DNA of 64,000 bases from GCA-2687025 sp964473525 (GTDB taxonomy: Bacteria; Poribacteria; WGA-4E; GCA-2687025): contig CAYYPK010000006.1 in assembly GCA_964473525.1 (NCBI GenBank), positions 124,001 to 188,000 on the forward strand, given 5' to 3'. The translations under genes and the position numbers were made by a program. The notes under the pieces are model-generated. The model was not told the origin of the DNA. It worked only from the letters and a program-made list of their open reading frames with translations, and made no database searches. Numbering within the stretch: position 1 is the stretch's first letter; the number at the start of each line of letters is the position of its first letter. Of the stretch, positions 26,068 through 34,332 are shown piece after piece.

Positions 26068-26233
26068 AGGATTGCCACACCGTTCTCAATTCGTTGAGTT
26101 GTCTACGGGCCTGGGCGCTGCATAGGCGGAGTGCTGAGGTTGCGGCAAGAACCACATGTCGCGAACTGTCGGGTGGCTCGTTGATCATCTGCGTCGGAGC
26201 CTCAGTCAGCGTGCCTTCTCCCCACCCCGTGAA

Positions 26234-26310
26234 CGCTGAGGGTACAGCGCCGAATCCACGAACTAAGTATAGGTCCGCGCCCTGGGCAAGACAAGAAGGC
26301 GCAAGGCGCC
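26234..26310 (+). repeat. Copy A of a 60-bp intergenic repeat, ending in a GC hairpin
   Basis: 26234-26297 is about 80 percent identical to 29298-29358, sharing TACAGCG, CGAATCC and GGGCAAGACAAGAA. Both copies are followed at once by a short GC hairpin of different sequence (here GGCGC-AAG-GCGCC). The two copies are in the same orientation and bracket the lipoprotein and metalloprotease genes. Confidence 0.75.
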
Positions 26311-26394
26311 TCCCGCACTGCCCTTGCCACGCGCGACCCGTTACTTGTAATCTCTTGGTTGTCGCCGACGTCTCAAGAGCATGGCGGAATGTCC

Positions 26395-26423
26395 TTGACA
26401 CGGGGGCTCTCGCGGGATATAAC
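26395..26423 (+). promoter_or_regulatory. Consensus sigma-70-type promoter
   Basis: TTGACA (26395-26400) and TATAAC (26418-26423) are separated by exactly 17 nt. The predicted start near 26430 leaves a 5' leader of about 165 nt before the lipoprotein ATG, with a perfect 6-bp hairpin (CAGGGA-CAAC-TCCCTG) at 26543-26558. Confidence 0.65.
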
Positions 26424-26595
26424 TAGACATGCTTTGTGCATGGCCATATCCGGGCTCCCCAAGGCGGCAGGACTGTATCGTACGGGCGCATCGTGGCCGG
26501 GTTTGTGTCGTAACAACCGGCTCTGGCTGGTCTGTGGCAGCGCAGGGACAACTCCCTGGCAGCTCCACCGCCTCAACCTGGGGAGTGTGTCGCGG

Positions 26596-27354
26596 ATGGA
26601 AGACAAATGGCGGTCAATGGTATGCCGGTGTGTGATTGCTGTGGCGCTTGGCGGGGCATTCCTCCATGGGTGTGCTGGCGAACGCCCAGAGCCCGCTGCG
26701 CGCGGGCTGCCGTCTCCGCCGGCTCCGGCGCCTGCCCTTCCTGAGGTCGTCGAGTTCGCTTTCGCCCTCCAGCGCGACGGCAGGGCCATGTACGGGGACT
26801 GGAAGGCGGAAGGTACGGTGGTGGACGTAGGTGGTAGCCGGATTGTGTACGAGTCGGACGAGTCGGGGCGGTCCTATTTGGACTTTCATATCCCGGAGGA
26901 TCTCCTGCCTCTAGCGCTCGAGCCCGACGAGCAGTTCCGCGCGAGGCATCGGCGGCCAGCACCATCCTCGGCAGGCGATTTCACACTAGAAATGGTGCGA
27001 GTGTCCCCCGATGACGCGTCTGACGCGGTCCTCGTGCTCATCGCTGCGCAAGTTTCCGGCATGGGTGCCCGCACACAGTCGTTTAGCGCGGGCTTCGGCG
27101 GTGACGTGACGGTTACGCAGACTCTCGTGTACAACGCTCCTGCACCGGGCGCGCAGAGAAGTTACCACGAGTTACCGGCCCAACTGACGATTGGCGAACT
27201 CGTCTACGACTTGCAGGTAGGGGCGTCAACGCCGTTTACGTTTGGGCGCTCCGATTACGCTTTGTGGCTTGAAGAGAGTTCCTATGTGGTGGATACAACC
27301 GGGTACGCAGATGGTAACAGCCATGTTCTCGCGTACGCCGTCGGGCCGCGCTGA
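26596..27354 (+). CDS. Predicted lipoprotein of unknown function
   Basis: The start is placed at ATG 26596 (GGGGAG about 11 nt upstream) because it opens a lipoprotein signal: basic MEDKWR, hydrophobic VIAVALGGAFL, lipobox L-H-G-C at about residue 28. ATG 26617 is also possible. A Pro-rich linker (LPSPPAPAPALPE) follows, then a beta-rich domain that I do not recognise, with paired strands such as YGDWKAEGTVVDVGGSRIVY. The family is unknown. It lies 187 nt upstream of the metalloprotease within the same repeat-bracketed segment, and the two may be expressed together. Confidence 0.7.
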   Translation: MEDKWRSMVCRCVIAVALGGAFLHGCAGERPEPAARGLPSPPAPAPALPEVVEFAFALQRDGRAMYGDWKAEGTVVDVGGSRIVYESDESGRSYLDFHIPEDLLPLALEPDEQFRARHRRPAPSSAGDFTLEMVRVSPDDASDAVLVLIAAQVSGMGARTQSFSAGFGGDVTVTQTLVYNAPAPGAQRSYHELPAQLTIGELVYDLQVGASTPFTFGRSDYALWLEESSYVVDTTGYADGNSHVLAYAVGPR

Positions 27355-27541
27355 CCACCCCTTCCCGATAAGACCTGGCCAGGGCGCGGCTGCGTGGCCG
27401 CCGACGGCTGCTGCCACGCCCTGCCGCCCTTGGTGCTGTGCCCCTGCAACTCTCAGGCCAGCAGTTGCCTAATGGCCTTGCGCCCGTGGGCAAAGACATC
27501 GCTGGAACGCATGGCCGTTACAGGGACGAGGAAAGTTCCCA

Positions 27542-29260
27542 ATGATCGACAGCTCCGTGCGACACGTGTGGCTATTCTTGCCTATGTTGGTGTGTTTGCA
27601 CGTTGGCTCCGCGCAGCCGGAGCCTGATCCGATTAAGACCTCCCCGATCGTTGATACCTTCCCCATCAAACGCGCGACTCTCGAATTCCACGAGCGCGAC
27701 GATGGCCACCGCGTCATCTCAGTGCGCTTCCGCGGCCAGTCTGGGCGGTACAGACTTCCAGTCCCACGCGTGGACGGCGTCACGACGTATGGGTTTACGC
27801 CGGACGGTCATGACGCGGACGGGAACCCGCTTGCAAAGGTCGCCTTGGCGGTCTACGGGGCGAACATCGACACGAAGTGCGTCGTCTTAATCAAAGAAAG
27901 GGGCGGGGAGCAGACGGAATCCATCGGGGAGCAGACGGAATCCATCGGGGAGCAGACGGAATCCATCGGGGAACAGACGGAATACGTCGTGGGGAAGACG
28001 GAATACGTCGTGGAAAAGACGGAGTACGTCGATGGGCACGTGAATTCAGCGGTAGCTGCGATGGAGTTTCCGACGACGTTGGGGTACCCAATCTATGTAT
28101 ATACGACGTTCAAGACATCAGCTGAATCGCTTAAGATGGGGGTCTCCTACGACGTATCTGTGCTCAGCTGGGATCGCAAGCAGAAATCCGAACCACGCAC
28201 CTACACTGTTCCTGCGAGTGCGAGTGCCTTGGACAGCGATGGGGATGGGCTGCCGGACGACATTGAGCTCGGATATCTAGAGCCGCTGGGCGCGGATCCG
28301 ATGGTGAAGGACATCTTCCTCGAAGTCGATTGGATGAACCATGGCTGGCCCGTGGGCGAAGTGGTTCGCGCGGCGTCCGTAAAACTGCGGGATGTCTTCG
28401 AGAGTGCCCCTGTATACGGTCCCAGTGGCGATCGGGGGATACGGTTGCACGTGTCCTCCGGCCAGCCTGGTCCATTAGGCCGGGGTGGCGGACAGGAGAT
28501 TGCCCAAACGACCCTGATTGGCTTTGACCCCCGGCTCAAGCCAGGCGATCCCGAAGATCCCGAAGACCACAAAAAATACACGAGGTTCGAGGACGTCCGC
28601 AAGCACAAACTCGCCGAAAAGAGAAAGGGCTACTTCAGGTACTGTGTGATCGCGCTCAAGGGCCAGGTAGCGGGCCGCGGCCGGGCTCGCGGTGGCGACT
28701 TTTACGCCGCCACTTACAGTGAGCCGGACGTCGACCGGCTGTTCCAGACGATGCTGCACGAACTAGGACACACGTTCGGTCTATGGCACGGCGGGGACAT
28801 CCCGCATTGCATGTACAAGCCGAACTACAACAGCATAATGAACTATCTGTATACTTGGGAGGGGGTGGACAACGACTGCGAGGATTGTGGCCCGGACAAG
28901 GAACAGCATGACCACGACGGCTACACTGACCACACGATCGCGCACCCTAAAAAGAAGGACAGTCCCGATCCCAAGCTGCCGTGGCAAGATCACGTCGTCT
29001 TCCCAGGGGGCGATGGCGTATACACGTTCTCGGAAGGGATGCTCGCAGATCTTGACGAGTCCAAGCTCAACGAGGCAGACGGCATATGCGGCCGTGTTTG
29101 GCGCGACTGGAACAGGGATCGGGAACCCTCTGCGGACGAGATTCAGCTCAGCCTGACCCCGTGCACGGACCTCTGTACGGAAGGCGGAGGCGAGGACTAC
29201 CATGTCCTGAAGGACTACGCCGACTGGGCAGGGATGGACCTGGCACTCCCAGCGGAATAG
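27542..29260 (+). CDS. Secreted metzincin-type zinc metalloprotease with heptapeptide repeats
   Basis: This 572-residue protein has a signal peptide ending near VGSA (residue 24). The zinc site H-E-L-G-H-T-F-G-L-W-H (His406, Glu407, His410, His416) fits HExxHxxGxxH, and NSIMNY about 25 residues later is the Met-turn, so it is a metzincin. A calcium-loop motif DSDGDGLPDDIELG precedes the catalytic part. Residues 122-163 are six tandem heptapeptides, GEQTESI three times then GEQTEYV, VGKTEYV and VEKTEYV. GAGGAAAG precedes the ATG. It probably cleaves extracellular protein. Base composition is slightly less GC-rich than its neighbours. Confidence 0.88.
   Translation: MIDSSVRHVWLFLPMLVCLHVGSAQPEPDPIKTSPIVDTFPIKRATLEFHERDDGHRVISVRFRGQSGRYRLPVPRVDGVTTYGFTPDGHDADGNPLAKVALAVYGANIDTKCVVLIKERGGEQTESIGEQTESIGEQTESIGEQTEYVVGKTEYVVEKTEYVDGHVNSAVAAMEFPTTLGYPIYVYTTFKTSAESLKMGVSYDVSVLSWDRKQKSEPRTYTVPASASALDSDGDGLPDDIELGYLEPLGADPMVKDIFLEVDWMNHGWPVGEVVRAASVKLRDVFESAPVYGPSGDRGIRLHVSSGQPGPLGRGGGQEIAQTTLIGFDPRLKPGDPEDPEDHKKYTRFEDVRKHKLAEKRKGYFRYCVIALKGQVAGRGRARGGDFYAATYSEPDVDRLFQTMLHELGHTFGLWHGGDIPHCMYKPNYNSIMNYLYTWEGVDNDCEDCGPDKEQHDHDGYTDHTIAHPKKKDSPDPKLPWQDHVVFPGGDGVYTFSEGMLADLDESKLNEADGICGRVWRDWNRDREPSADEIQLSLTPCTDLCTEGGGEDYHVLKDYADWAGMDLALPAE
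27905..28030 (+). repeat. In-frame 21-bp minisatellite, six units
   Basis: The first three units are identical in sequence, (GGG GAG CAG ACG GAA TCC ATC), and the last three have diverged. The unit length keeps frame, so copy changes would alter linker length without breaking the protease. Confidence 0.9.
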
Positions 29261-29297
29261 TGCCCACGGCACGCCCTGTGCCCTACCTGTCGCCCTC

Positions 29298-29373
29298 CGT
29301 TGAGGATACAGCGTCGAATCCGCGAAGTGAATGGGTCCCGCTATGGGCAAGACAAGAACCGGCCTGGAGCCGG
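29298..29373 (+). repeat. Copy B of the 60-bp intergenic repeat, ending in a GC hairpin
   Basis: 29298-29358 pairs with copy A at 26234-26297, and is followed by a CCGGC-CTGGA-GCCGG hairpin. It lies in the 146-nt gap between the metalloprotease and the convergent propeller gene and could also serve as a terminator. Confidence 0.75.
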
Positions 29374-29406
29374 CCGCGCGGGTCTTCGGACTGCTCACGA
29401 CGATCG

Positions 29407-30651
29407 CTACGGCGCGGACGGGATGTGGTCGTCGGGCGCGATCTTCATCAGGCCGAAGTTCTCCTCGCCCATCGTTCCCACGGTGTCAGAGTCGGTGAAT
29501 ACTACGTATCCGCCGTCGCTCGTGAGGTTGATGTATTCGCCTGCGTTGTTGCCGTCGAGTTCGCCGTAGAGGCCTTCCCACAGGGTCGTGCCGCGGCTGT
29601 CGGTCCTCACCACGTACGCCAACCACAGATCAGACGGGCCGAACGGACTTCCCGTGGCTGAGTACCTATACTCATCACCGGTGCCACCGACGACGACGAA
29701 GCCGCCGTCAGGGGTTTCCCGCACGCCGTAGCTCTCGTCGTGAATGTACTTCGGGTCGTACCCTCGTGGCTGGCCGAAGGTGCGATGCCATTGTTCCTCG
29801 CGGTCAGACCCGACCTTCAGCAACAGGTAGTCCCAGTTGGCGACGCCATACGAGCGGGTGTGTCCGGCGAAGATGTACCCGCCGTCGGCTGTCGCGGCGA
29901 AGTCGAACACCTGGTCGTTGTCGGCGCCGCCGTACGCCTGCTGGTGCGTGACCGTCCCGGCGTCGTCCGTGAGTATCAGACACACCTGCTGGTGGTCGTT
30001 CCCACCCTCCCCGACCCAGATGTTCGCGCCGATCGCGAAGCCGTCAGCGACCTGCTGCACGCGCATTCCATGCGGGGCGGGTAGAGTGGTCTCCCACAGC
30101 AAGCTCCCATCGGCGTCGGTCCTCAGGAGTGAACCATCGCCGTCGTCTGAGATGAACAGGTACTCGCCCTCTCCGCTGCCCACATAGCCTGCGCCGACAA
30201 TGTCGCCGTTCTCGGCGATGTCAATGCCCCGCAGGGAGCCGTGCCCTGGCGCGGGATACGTCTTCATCCAACCGATGGAGCCGTCGGCCTGGAACTTCAC
30301 CAGCCCTCGCTGCTGAGCGCCGTCGGACGTGAACGACCCCGCGACCACGAACCCATCAGCGACCTCGACCACATATGTGCCATGGTCGTGCACGCCGCTT
30401 TCTCCGACCACACGCTGCCACTCCAACGCCCCGTGGCCGTCCGTCTTCACGACGAGCATGTCTACGCCGCGCTCCTCGGTCCACGACTGGCCCGTCATGA
30501 TGTATCCACCGTCCGACGTCTGCGCTCCGTGGTGGACGTGATCGCCCCCGTCGGTTCCGTGTCCCTCATGCCATTCCATGGCGGGAGCGGGAGGGAGAGC
30601 CAGGGCCAGGAGTGGATAGGACGCGCAGATAAGGAGGGCGAGAGTTCTCAT
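29407..30651 (-). CDS. Secreted beta-propeller protein of unknown function
   Basis: This 414-residue protein starts at ATG 30651 with GGAG 10 nt upstream and has a signal peptide (MRTLALLICASYPLLALALP). Six or so blades repeat the pattern T-x-DGGYIxxG ... DxLVVKTDxxGxxxWQ: TSDGGYIMTGQS, TADGGYIFAGHT, TPDGGFVVVGGT, TSDGGYVVFTDS. This type of repeat is common in secreted proteins of environmental bacteria, often as a carbohydrate or protein scaffold. A histidine-rich stretch (HEGHGTDGGDHVHH) near the N-terminus could bind metal. No sorting tail is present. Confidence 0.8.
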   Translation of the reverse strand: MRTLALLICASYPLLALALPPAPAMEWHEGHGTDGGDHVHHGAQTSDGGYIMTGQSWTEERGVDMLVVKTDGHGALEWQRVVGESGVHDHGTYVVEVADGFVVAGSFTSDGAQQRGLVKFQADGSIGWMKTYPAPGHGSLRGIDIAENGDIVGAGYVGSGEGEYLFISDDGDGSLLRTDADGSLLWETTLPAPHGMRVQQVADGFAIGANIWVGEGGNDHQQVCLILTDDAGTVTHQQAYGGADNDQVFDFAATADGGYIFAGHTRSYGVANWDYLLLKVGSDREEQWHRTFGQPRGYDPKYIHDESYGVRETPDGGFVVVGGTGDEYRYSATGSPFGPSDLWLAYVVRTDSRGTTLWEGLYGELDGNNAGEYINLTSDGGYVVFTDSDTVGTMGEENFGLMKIAPDDHIPSAP

Positions 30652-30740
30652 TGTGTGGCACTCCGGTGTAGAGAGGCGGGTGGCTCAGATCACATCGTTG
30701 GCGTCCCACCGAGCGTGTCCGCACGTCTTCTGCGACGTCG

Positions 30741-31484
30741 CTACTCCCCATGCCGCAGGAGCGCGGTTCGTACGGCGCCGGACTCAAGCTCGGTGACGCC
30801 GGTCACTACACGCCCCGTGGCGTCCTCGTAATGATGCAGCAGGCGGTCGTCGACGACCCGCGTGTCGCCATGGTAGACGGTTCTGCGGCTATCCAGACCC
30901 GCGCGGCGTAGGAATTCCCCAAAGTCGAGCTCAATTGCCTCCGCCCCTTGTGCCTGCTCGCGATACAGCAGGTACTCCTCCGGGAGCGTGTCGGTCGGTG
31001 TGATCGTGAGTTCGCCGAGGTCGAAGAGGGCGTACTGACAGCACGCGGCCGCCTCGCGATAGGAGTCGAAGAAGGGCAGCGCGTCGTACCCCGCGGCGTC
31101 GACTTGACTGTCGGGGACGGTCCTACGGACACGGATGACTGAGGCGCCCCAGGCATCAGCCGTGGACGATCTGGGCGACGCTGCGGGAGGCGGTGCGAGC
31201 GTGGCCATGCCCGCCGTGAGGAGCGCAAGCATCTGCCTCTGACGCGGAGTCTTCGAGCGCACCTCGACCCGGGTAGCCAGCCGAGTTGCTGCCGCGACAT
31301 CGCCGCGGCCAAGAGCGACGCCCAAGTCGCGCAGCAGGTCGTCCGTCGATGGGCGCTCCGGCTGCGGAGGGGCGACGACTGGGGCCGCGGCCGAACAGGC
31401 CGACAGCGCCAGAACCAGCGATAGCAGCGCGCCACCTAGTTGCCGCGACCGACCGGTCAGCGTCTGGGCGCCATCAGCATGCAC
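30741..31484 (-). CDS. Predicted lipoprotein of unknown function
   Basis: The start is placed at GTG 31484, with GGGAAG upstream, because it produces a lipoprotein signal: basic RSRQ, hydrophobic LGGALLSLVLAL, lipobox L-S-A-C near residue 26. A longer open frame from 31748 overlaps the end of the previous gene in another frame and has non-coding composition. The 247-residue product has a helical N-half (LLRDLGVALGRGDVAAATRLATR) and a mixed C-half with two adjacent Cys (AACCQYALFDLGELTITPTD). I do not recognise the family. Confidence 0.7.
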   Translation of the reverse strand: MHADGAQTLTGRSRQLGGALLSLVLALSACSAAAPVVAPPQPERPSTDDLLRDLGVALGRGDVAAATRLATRVEVRSKTPRQRQMLALLTAGMATLAPPPAASPRSSTADAWGASVIRVRRTVPDSQVDAAGYDALPFFDSYREAAACCQYALFDLGELTITPTDTLPEEYLLYREQAQGAEAIELDFGEFLRRAGLDSRRTVYHGDTRVVDDRLLHHYEDATGRVVTGVTELESGAVRTALLRHGE

Positions 31485-31554
31485 TGCGGGCTTCCCGCCC
31501 GTGCCGCGACAGGGCTCCGCCGAAGCCGCCGTTGCCGGCCCACAGACGCCGCGG

Positions 31555-31857
31555 TCAGCACCCGTCGTCCTTGATGAGAGTTTCCGAATCGTCTTCCCAA
31601 GTGAAGATCGTCGGTTCGACCCAATCCTTCTCCCAATCCTCGAGCATGTCGAGGATAGTGTTCTCGTCGGACTTCTTTGCTTGCCCGGCAAGATCCTCGA
31701 TCTCGCCCTTGGCGTCGTTGAAAAGGTCGAAGGAGTCCGATTTGGCATCCCCGCGAAGATCGTGGGCCTTACCGAGTAGCGCTTCCAGTCTGCGCGAGTC
31801 CGAAGGAGCGTGTTCTCGTCGACGCCGTCTTGTACCCGCCAGACGGGCTGGGCGGCG
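31555..31857 (-). pseudogene. Frameshifted C-terminal part of the Ig-like/helical secreted protein
   Basis: After the TGA at 31858 the coding signal continues. In the +1 frame it reads DAAQPVWRVQDGVDENTLLRTRADW. At about 31790 it returns to the original frame as LEALLGKAHDLRGDAKSDSF and goes on to EDDSETLIKDDGC with a stop at 31555. The intervening original frame is arginine-rich nonsense. One extra base near 31858 and one missing base near 31790 would explain it, adding about 98 residues of mostly helical sequence to the protein. Confidence 0.65.
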
Positions 31858-32628
31858 TCACAGAGTAGCCTCGGCGGTGGCGATCGTGTCGTTGGTCGAG
31901 GCCTCCCAGTCGCCGAATGCTTGGTTTATCGCGTTTCTACCTGCCGTGAACACGGATCGAACCTGGGCCGCCGCTCCCCCAGACGCCTGGTCGCGGAGTA
32001 CTTCGGTGTCGATTTCGAGTTGGTCGATGATGGCGTCCACGTCGACCTCCGCTGCGAGAACCAGCGCGTATGCCGCGTCCACATCCGCCTGGTCGAACGG
32101 GTCCGTGAGGAGGGCGAGTATGGCCAGCAGGGCGTCTGTCATGACGTTGTCCGCGTCAAGTATCGCCGCGTCCGCCAATTCCTGGGCCAGGCACACAAAA
32201 TCGGTGGGGTCGCAGTTGCTGCCTGTATCCGTAACGGTGATCGCCAGAGAGACGACATCGTACGTGTCCGCGTTAACCCCGCCGACGAGCAGCGTGTAGC
32301 CTTTGCCGGCGGCGTCGGAGTCGAGTGTGACTGTGGTCGAGAAGCTGGACCCGGTGAACAGAGACTCCGCGACCATGGAGCCGGTCGAGTCTTCCTGCAC
32401 GCCCCACGCCTGCCACCGAATCGCCGGGGAGCTTGTTGCCGTTCCGGAGAACGTGACCGCAACCGTGGCGTCTGTGGTCGTGACGGCGGGATCTGTCGGC
32501 GCCGTGATGGTGAAAACGGGAGCCGCAGCGTAGACCATGAGTGGCCCTGCCATCCCGACCAGAGCCAGGATAGCGAAACTCGCCCTATGCAGGCCGCGCC
32601 GTTGGCTTCGCCTCGCGCTTGCTCTCAT
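31858..32628 (-). CDS. Secreted Ig-like plus helical protein, apparently truncated by a frameshift
   Basis: As sequenced it has 256 residues: a signal peptide (ASFAILALVGMAGPLMVYAA), a bacterial Ig-like domain at about 36-130 (VFTITAPTDPAVTTTDATVAVTFSG...) and an acidic helical region (DADNVMTDALLAILALL, AAEVDVDAIIDQLEID). Coding sequence clearly continues past the TGA in an alternate frame (see 31555-31857), so the full product would be about 355 residues. Function unknown. It follows the dockerin/TolB protein gene by 37 nt on the same strand. Confidence 0.72.
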   Translation of the reverse strand: MRASARRSQRRGLHRASFAILALVGMAGPLMVYAAAPVFTITAPTDPAVTTTDATVAVTFSGTATSSPAIRWQAWGVQEDSTGSMVAESLFTGSSFSTTVTLDSDAAGKGYTLLVGGVNADTYDVVSLAITVTDTGSNCDPTDFVCLAQELADAAILDADNVMTDALLAILALLTDPFDQADVDAAYALVLAAEVDVDAIIDQLEIDTEVLRDQASGGAAAQVRSVFTAGRNAINQAFGDWEASTNDTIATAEATL

Positions 32629-32665
32629 ATGCGTATGCCCAAGATGTCTGGGTGACCACTGCCCA

Positions 32666-34315
32666 CTACTTCGCCATGATCAGCCGACCGATGTCGCGGA
32701 ACTGCGAGGCCCGGAACTCAGCGTAATACACGCCGCTGCCTACAGACTCCCCAGAGAGATTGCGGCCATCCCAACGCGCCGCGCGGCCCACGGTCGAGTA
32801 GTCTCCTGCGGGCAGGAACCCCATGTCGATCTCGCGCACCACCTTCCCCCTGATGTCGTACACGGTGATGCTAACGGTGGCGTCCCTTGACAGCTCGAAC
32901 GGTATCCAAGTTTCGGGATTGAAGGGGTTTGGATAGTTCCTCAGCAACGCGGTGCTATCTGGCGTTATGGATGCCAGGAGGCGCTCAAGTGTACTGACGC
33001 CTCGCCGATATGCGGTCGAGCCGTCGTCGGCGTCGCGCGCCGCTTCGATCCACGCCTCGATCATCGCCGCGTCAGAGGATCGAGGCATCCGAGCAGGAGC
33101 GGCCAAAGCCGTCGCCTCGCCGAAGTGAGAGGCGACCAGGACGAGGTCCATCACGTCCACCGAGCCGTTGCCCGTGACGTCTCCGACTAACCCGTCGCCC
33201 GTCATGCCGAACGTCTGGGCGACGAGGATGAGGTCGACTATGTCGACCCTCCCATCGCTGTTGACGTCCCACGCGCTCTCCTGTTGCATGGTGTGGACGT
33301 ACACTTCCCAGTTGTCGTCTCTGTTCGTTGTGAAGGCAATCTGCTGTCCATCTGGCGACCAAGACGGCGCGCCGTCTGCCATGGGGTGCTGCGTCAGATT
33401 GAGGAGGCCGCCGCCGTCCGCGCCCATTAGGTAGATCTCTGTGTCCCCATCGCGGTTCGACATGAACGCCATCTGTGAGCCGTCCGGGGACCAACACGGG
33501 GAGCTGCCCACCAGCGCGTGGCGCGATATGTTGCGGACGCTCGAGCCATCTACAGATGCAACGTAGATTTCCGCGTTCCCGTCGATCCGGGAGACGTACG
33601 CCAGCGTCGAACCGTCCGACGCCCATGTCGGAGCGCTGTCTGCGTCTGCCTGTCGAGTGATCGCCCGTAGGGCCTGGCCGTTGGCGTCGTACATGTAGAG
33701 GTCGGCATGCCCATACCGGTCTGAGACGAAGGTGAGGCGCGCCCCGACCGGCTCCCACGTTACGTCCTGCTGACTGCCGAGCCCCCAGGTCAACCTGACT
33801 GGCACGCCGACATCGACATCCGCGATGTATATGTGAGACCCACCCTCGCGAGTCGACAGAAACGCCAGCCGCAGGCCGTCCGGGGACCACGCCGGCCCCC
33901 AGTCCTTGGCGGGATGCGCCGCGATGGGTCGGGCTTCGCCTCCTGCGGTATCCACGATGTAGATGTCCGTCGCCTCGCCGCCGGTGACGTACGCTAGCCC
34001 GCTACCGTCGGGAGACCAGGTCGCGTCCCGTACGGTGTCACCCGAGCGCGAGACGTTCCTGGGGTTGCCTCCGTCGCTGTCGGCTACGTACAGCTCTGTC
34101 GACCCATCGCGATCCGAGTAGAACGCGATGTGTGCGCCGTCGGGCGACCACAGTGGCCCCCAGTCGTTCGCCGGGTCAGACGTCAGGTTGTCCACCGAGC
34201 CTTGCACCTGCGCGTGGCATAGCGAAACCACAAGCACAAGGGTCAGCGTTGCCGGCACGAGGCTGCGTACACCGCGACGGCGTCGGGATCCGTGCATACT
34301 CGCTAGTACTCCCAT
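32666..34315 (-). CDS. TolB-like propeller with dockerin and sorting domains
   Basis: This 549-residue protein has a signal peptide to about residue 36. Seven or eight PD40 blades follow (WSPDGAHIAFYSDRDG, WSPDGSGLAYVTGG, WSPDGLRLAFLSTREG, WSPDGSQMAFMSNRDG). Next is a dockerin type I pair with two calcium loops (DVNSDGRVDIVDLILVAQTFG and DVTGNGSVDVMDLVLVASHFG). The end is the sorting module NYPNPFNPETWIPFELS ... WDGRN ... SGVYYAEF ... GRLIMAK. A dockerin implies binding to a cohesin partner, none of which is seen here. ATG 34297 is an alternative start. Confidence 0.9.
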   Translation of the reverse strand: MGVLASMHGSRRRRGVRSLVPATLTLVLVVSLCHAQVQGSVDNLTSDPANDWGPLWSPDGAHIAFYSDRDGSTELYVADSDGGNPRNVSRSGDTVRDATWSPDGSGLAYVTGGEATDIYIVDTAGGEARPIAAHPAKDWGPAWSPDGLRLAFLSTREGGSHIYIADVDVGVPVRLTWGLGSQQDVTWEPVGARLTFVSDRYGHADLYMYDANGQALRAITRQADADSAPTWASDGSTLAYVSRIDGNAEIYVASVDGSSVRNISRHALVGSSPCWSPDGSQMAFMSNRDGDTEIYLMGADGGGLLNLTQHPMADGAPSWSPDGQQIAFTTNRDDNWEVYVHTMQQESAWDVNSDGRVDIVDLILVAQTFGMTGDGLVGDVTGNGSVDVMDLVLVASHFGEATALAAPARMPRSSDAAMIEAWIEAARDADDGSTAYRRGVSTLERLLASITPDSTALLRNYPNPFNPETWIPFELSRDATVSITVYDIRGKVVREIDMGFLPAGDYSTVGRAARWDGRNLSGESVGSGVYYAEFRASQFRDIGRLIMAK

Positions 34316-34332
34316 GCAGGTACGACCCTCGA

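Larger units (their letters stand above)
26068..26595. other. Divergent intergenic region with repeat copy, promoter and long leader
   Basis: No gene is supported. From left to right it holds the lon upstream region, repeat copy A (26234-26297) with a GC hairpin (26298-26310), a consensus promoter at 26395-26423 and a leader of about 165 nt for the lipoprotein gene. Confidence 0.6.

Noticed and set aside
27905..28030. Short tandem repeats as a possible CRISPR array
   Set aside because: Units are adjacent with no spacers and are coding heptapeptides.
31485..31748. Longer N-terminus for the lipoprotein at 30741
   Set aside because: It overlaps the frameshifted tail of the upstream gene and has Ser/Arg/Thr-rich out-of-frame composition, while GTG 31484 gives a lipobox signal.
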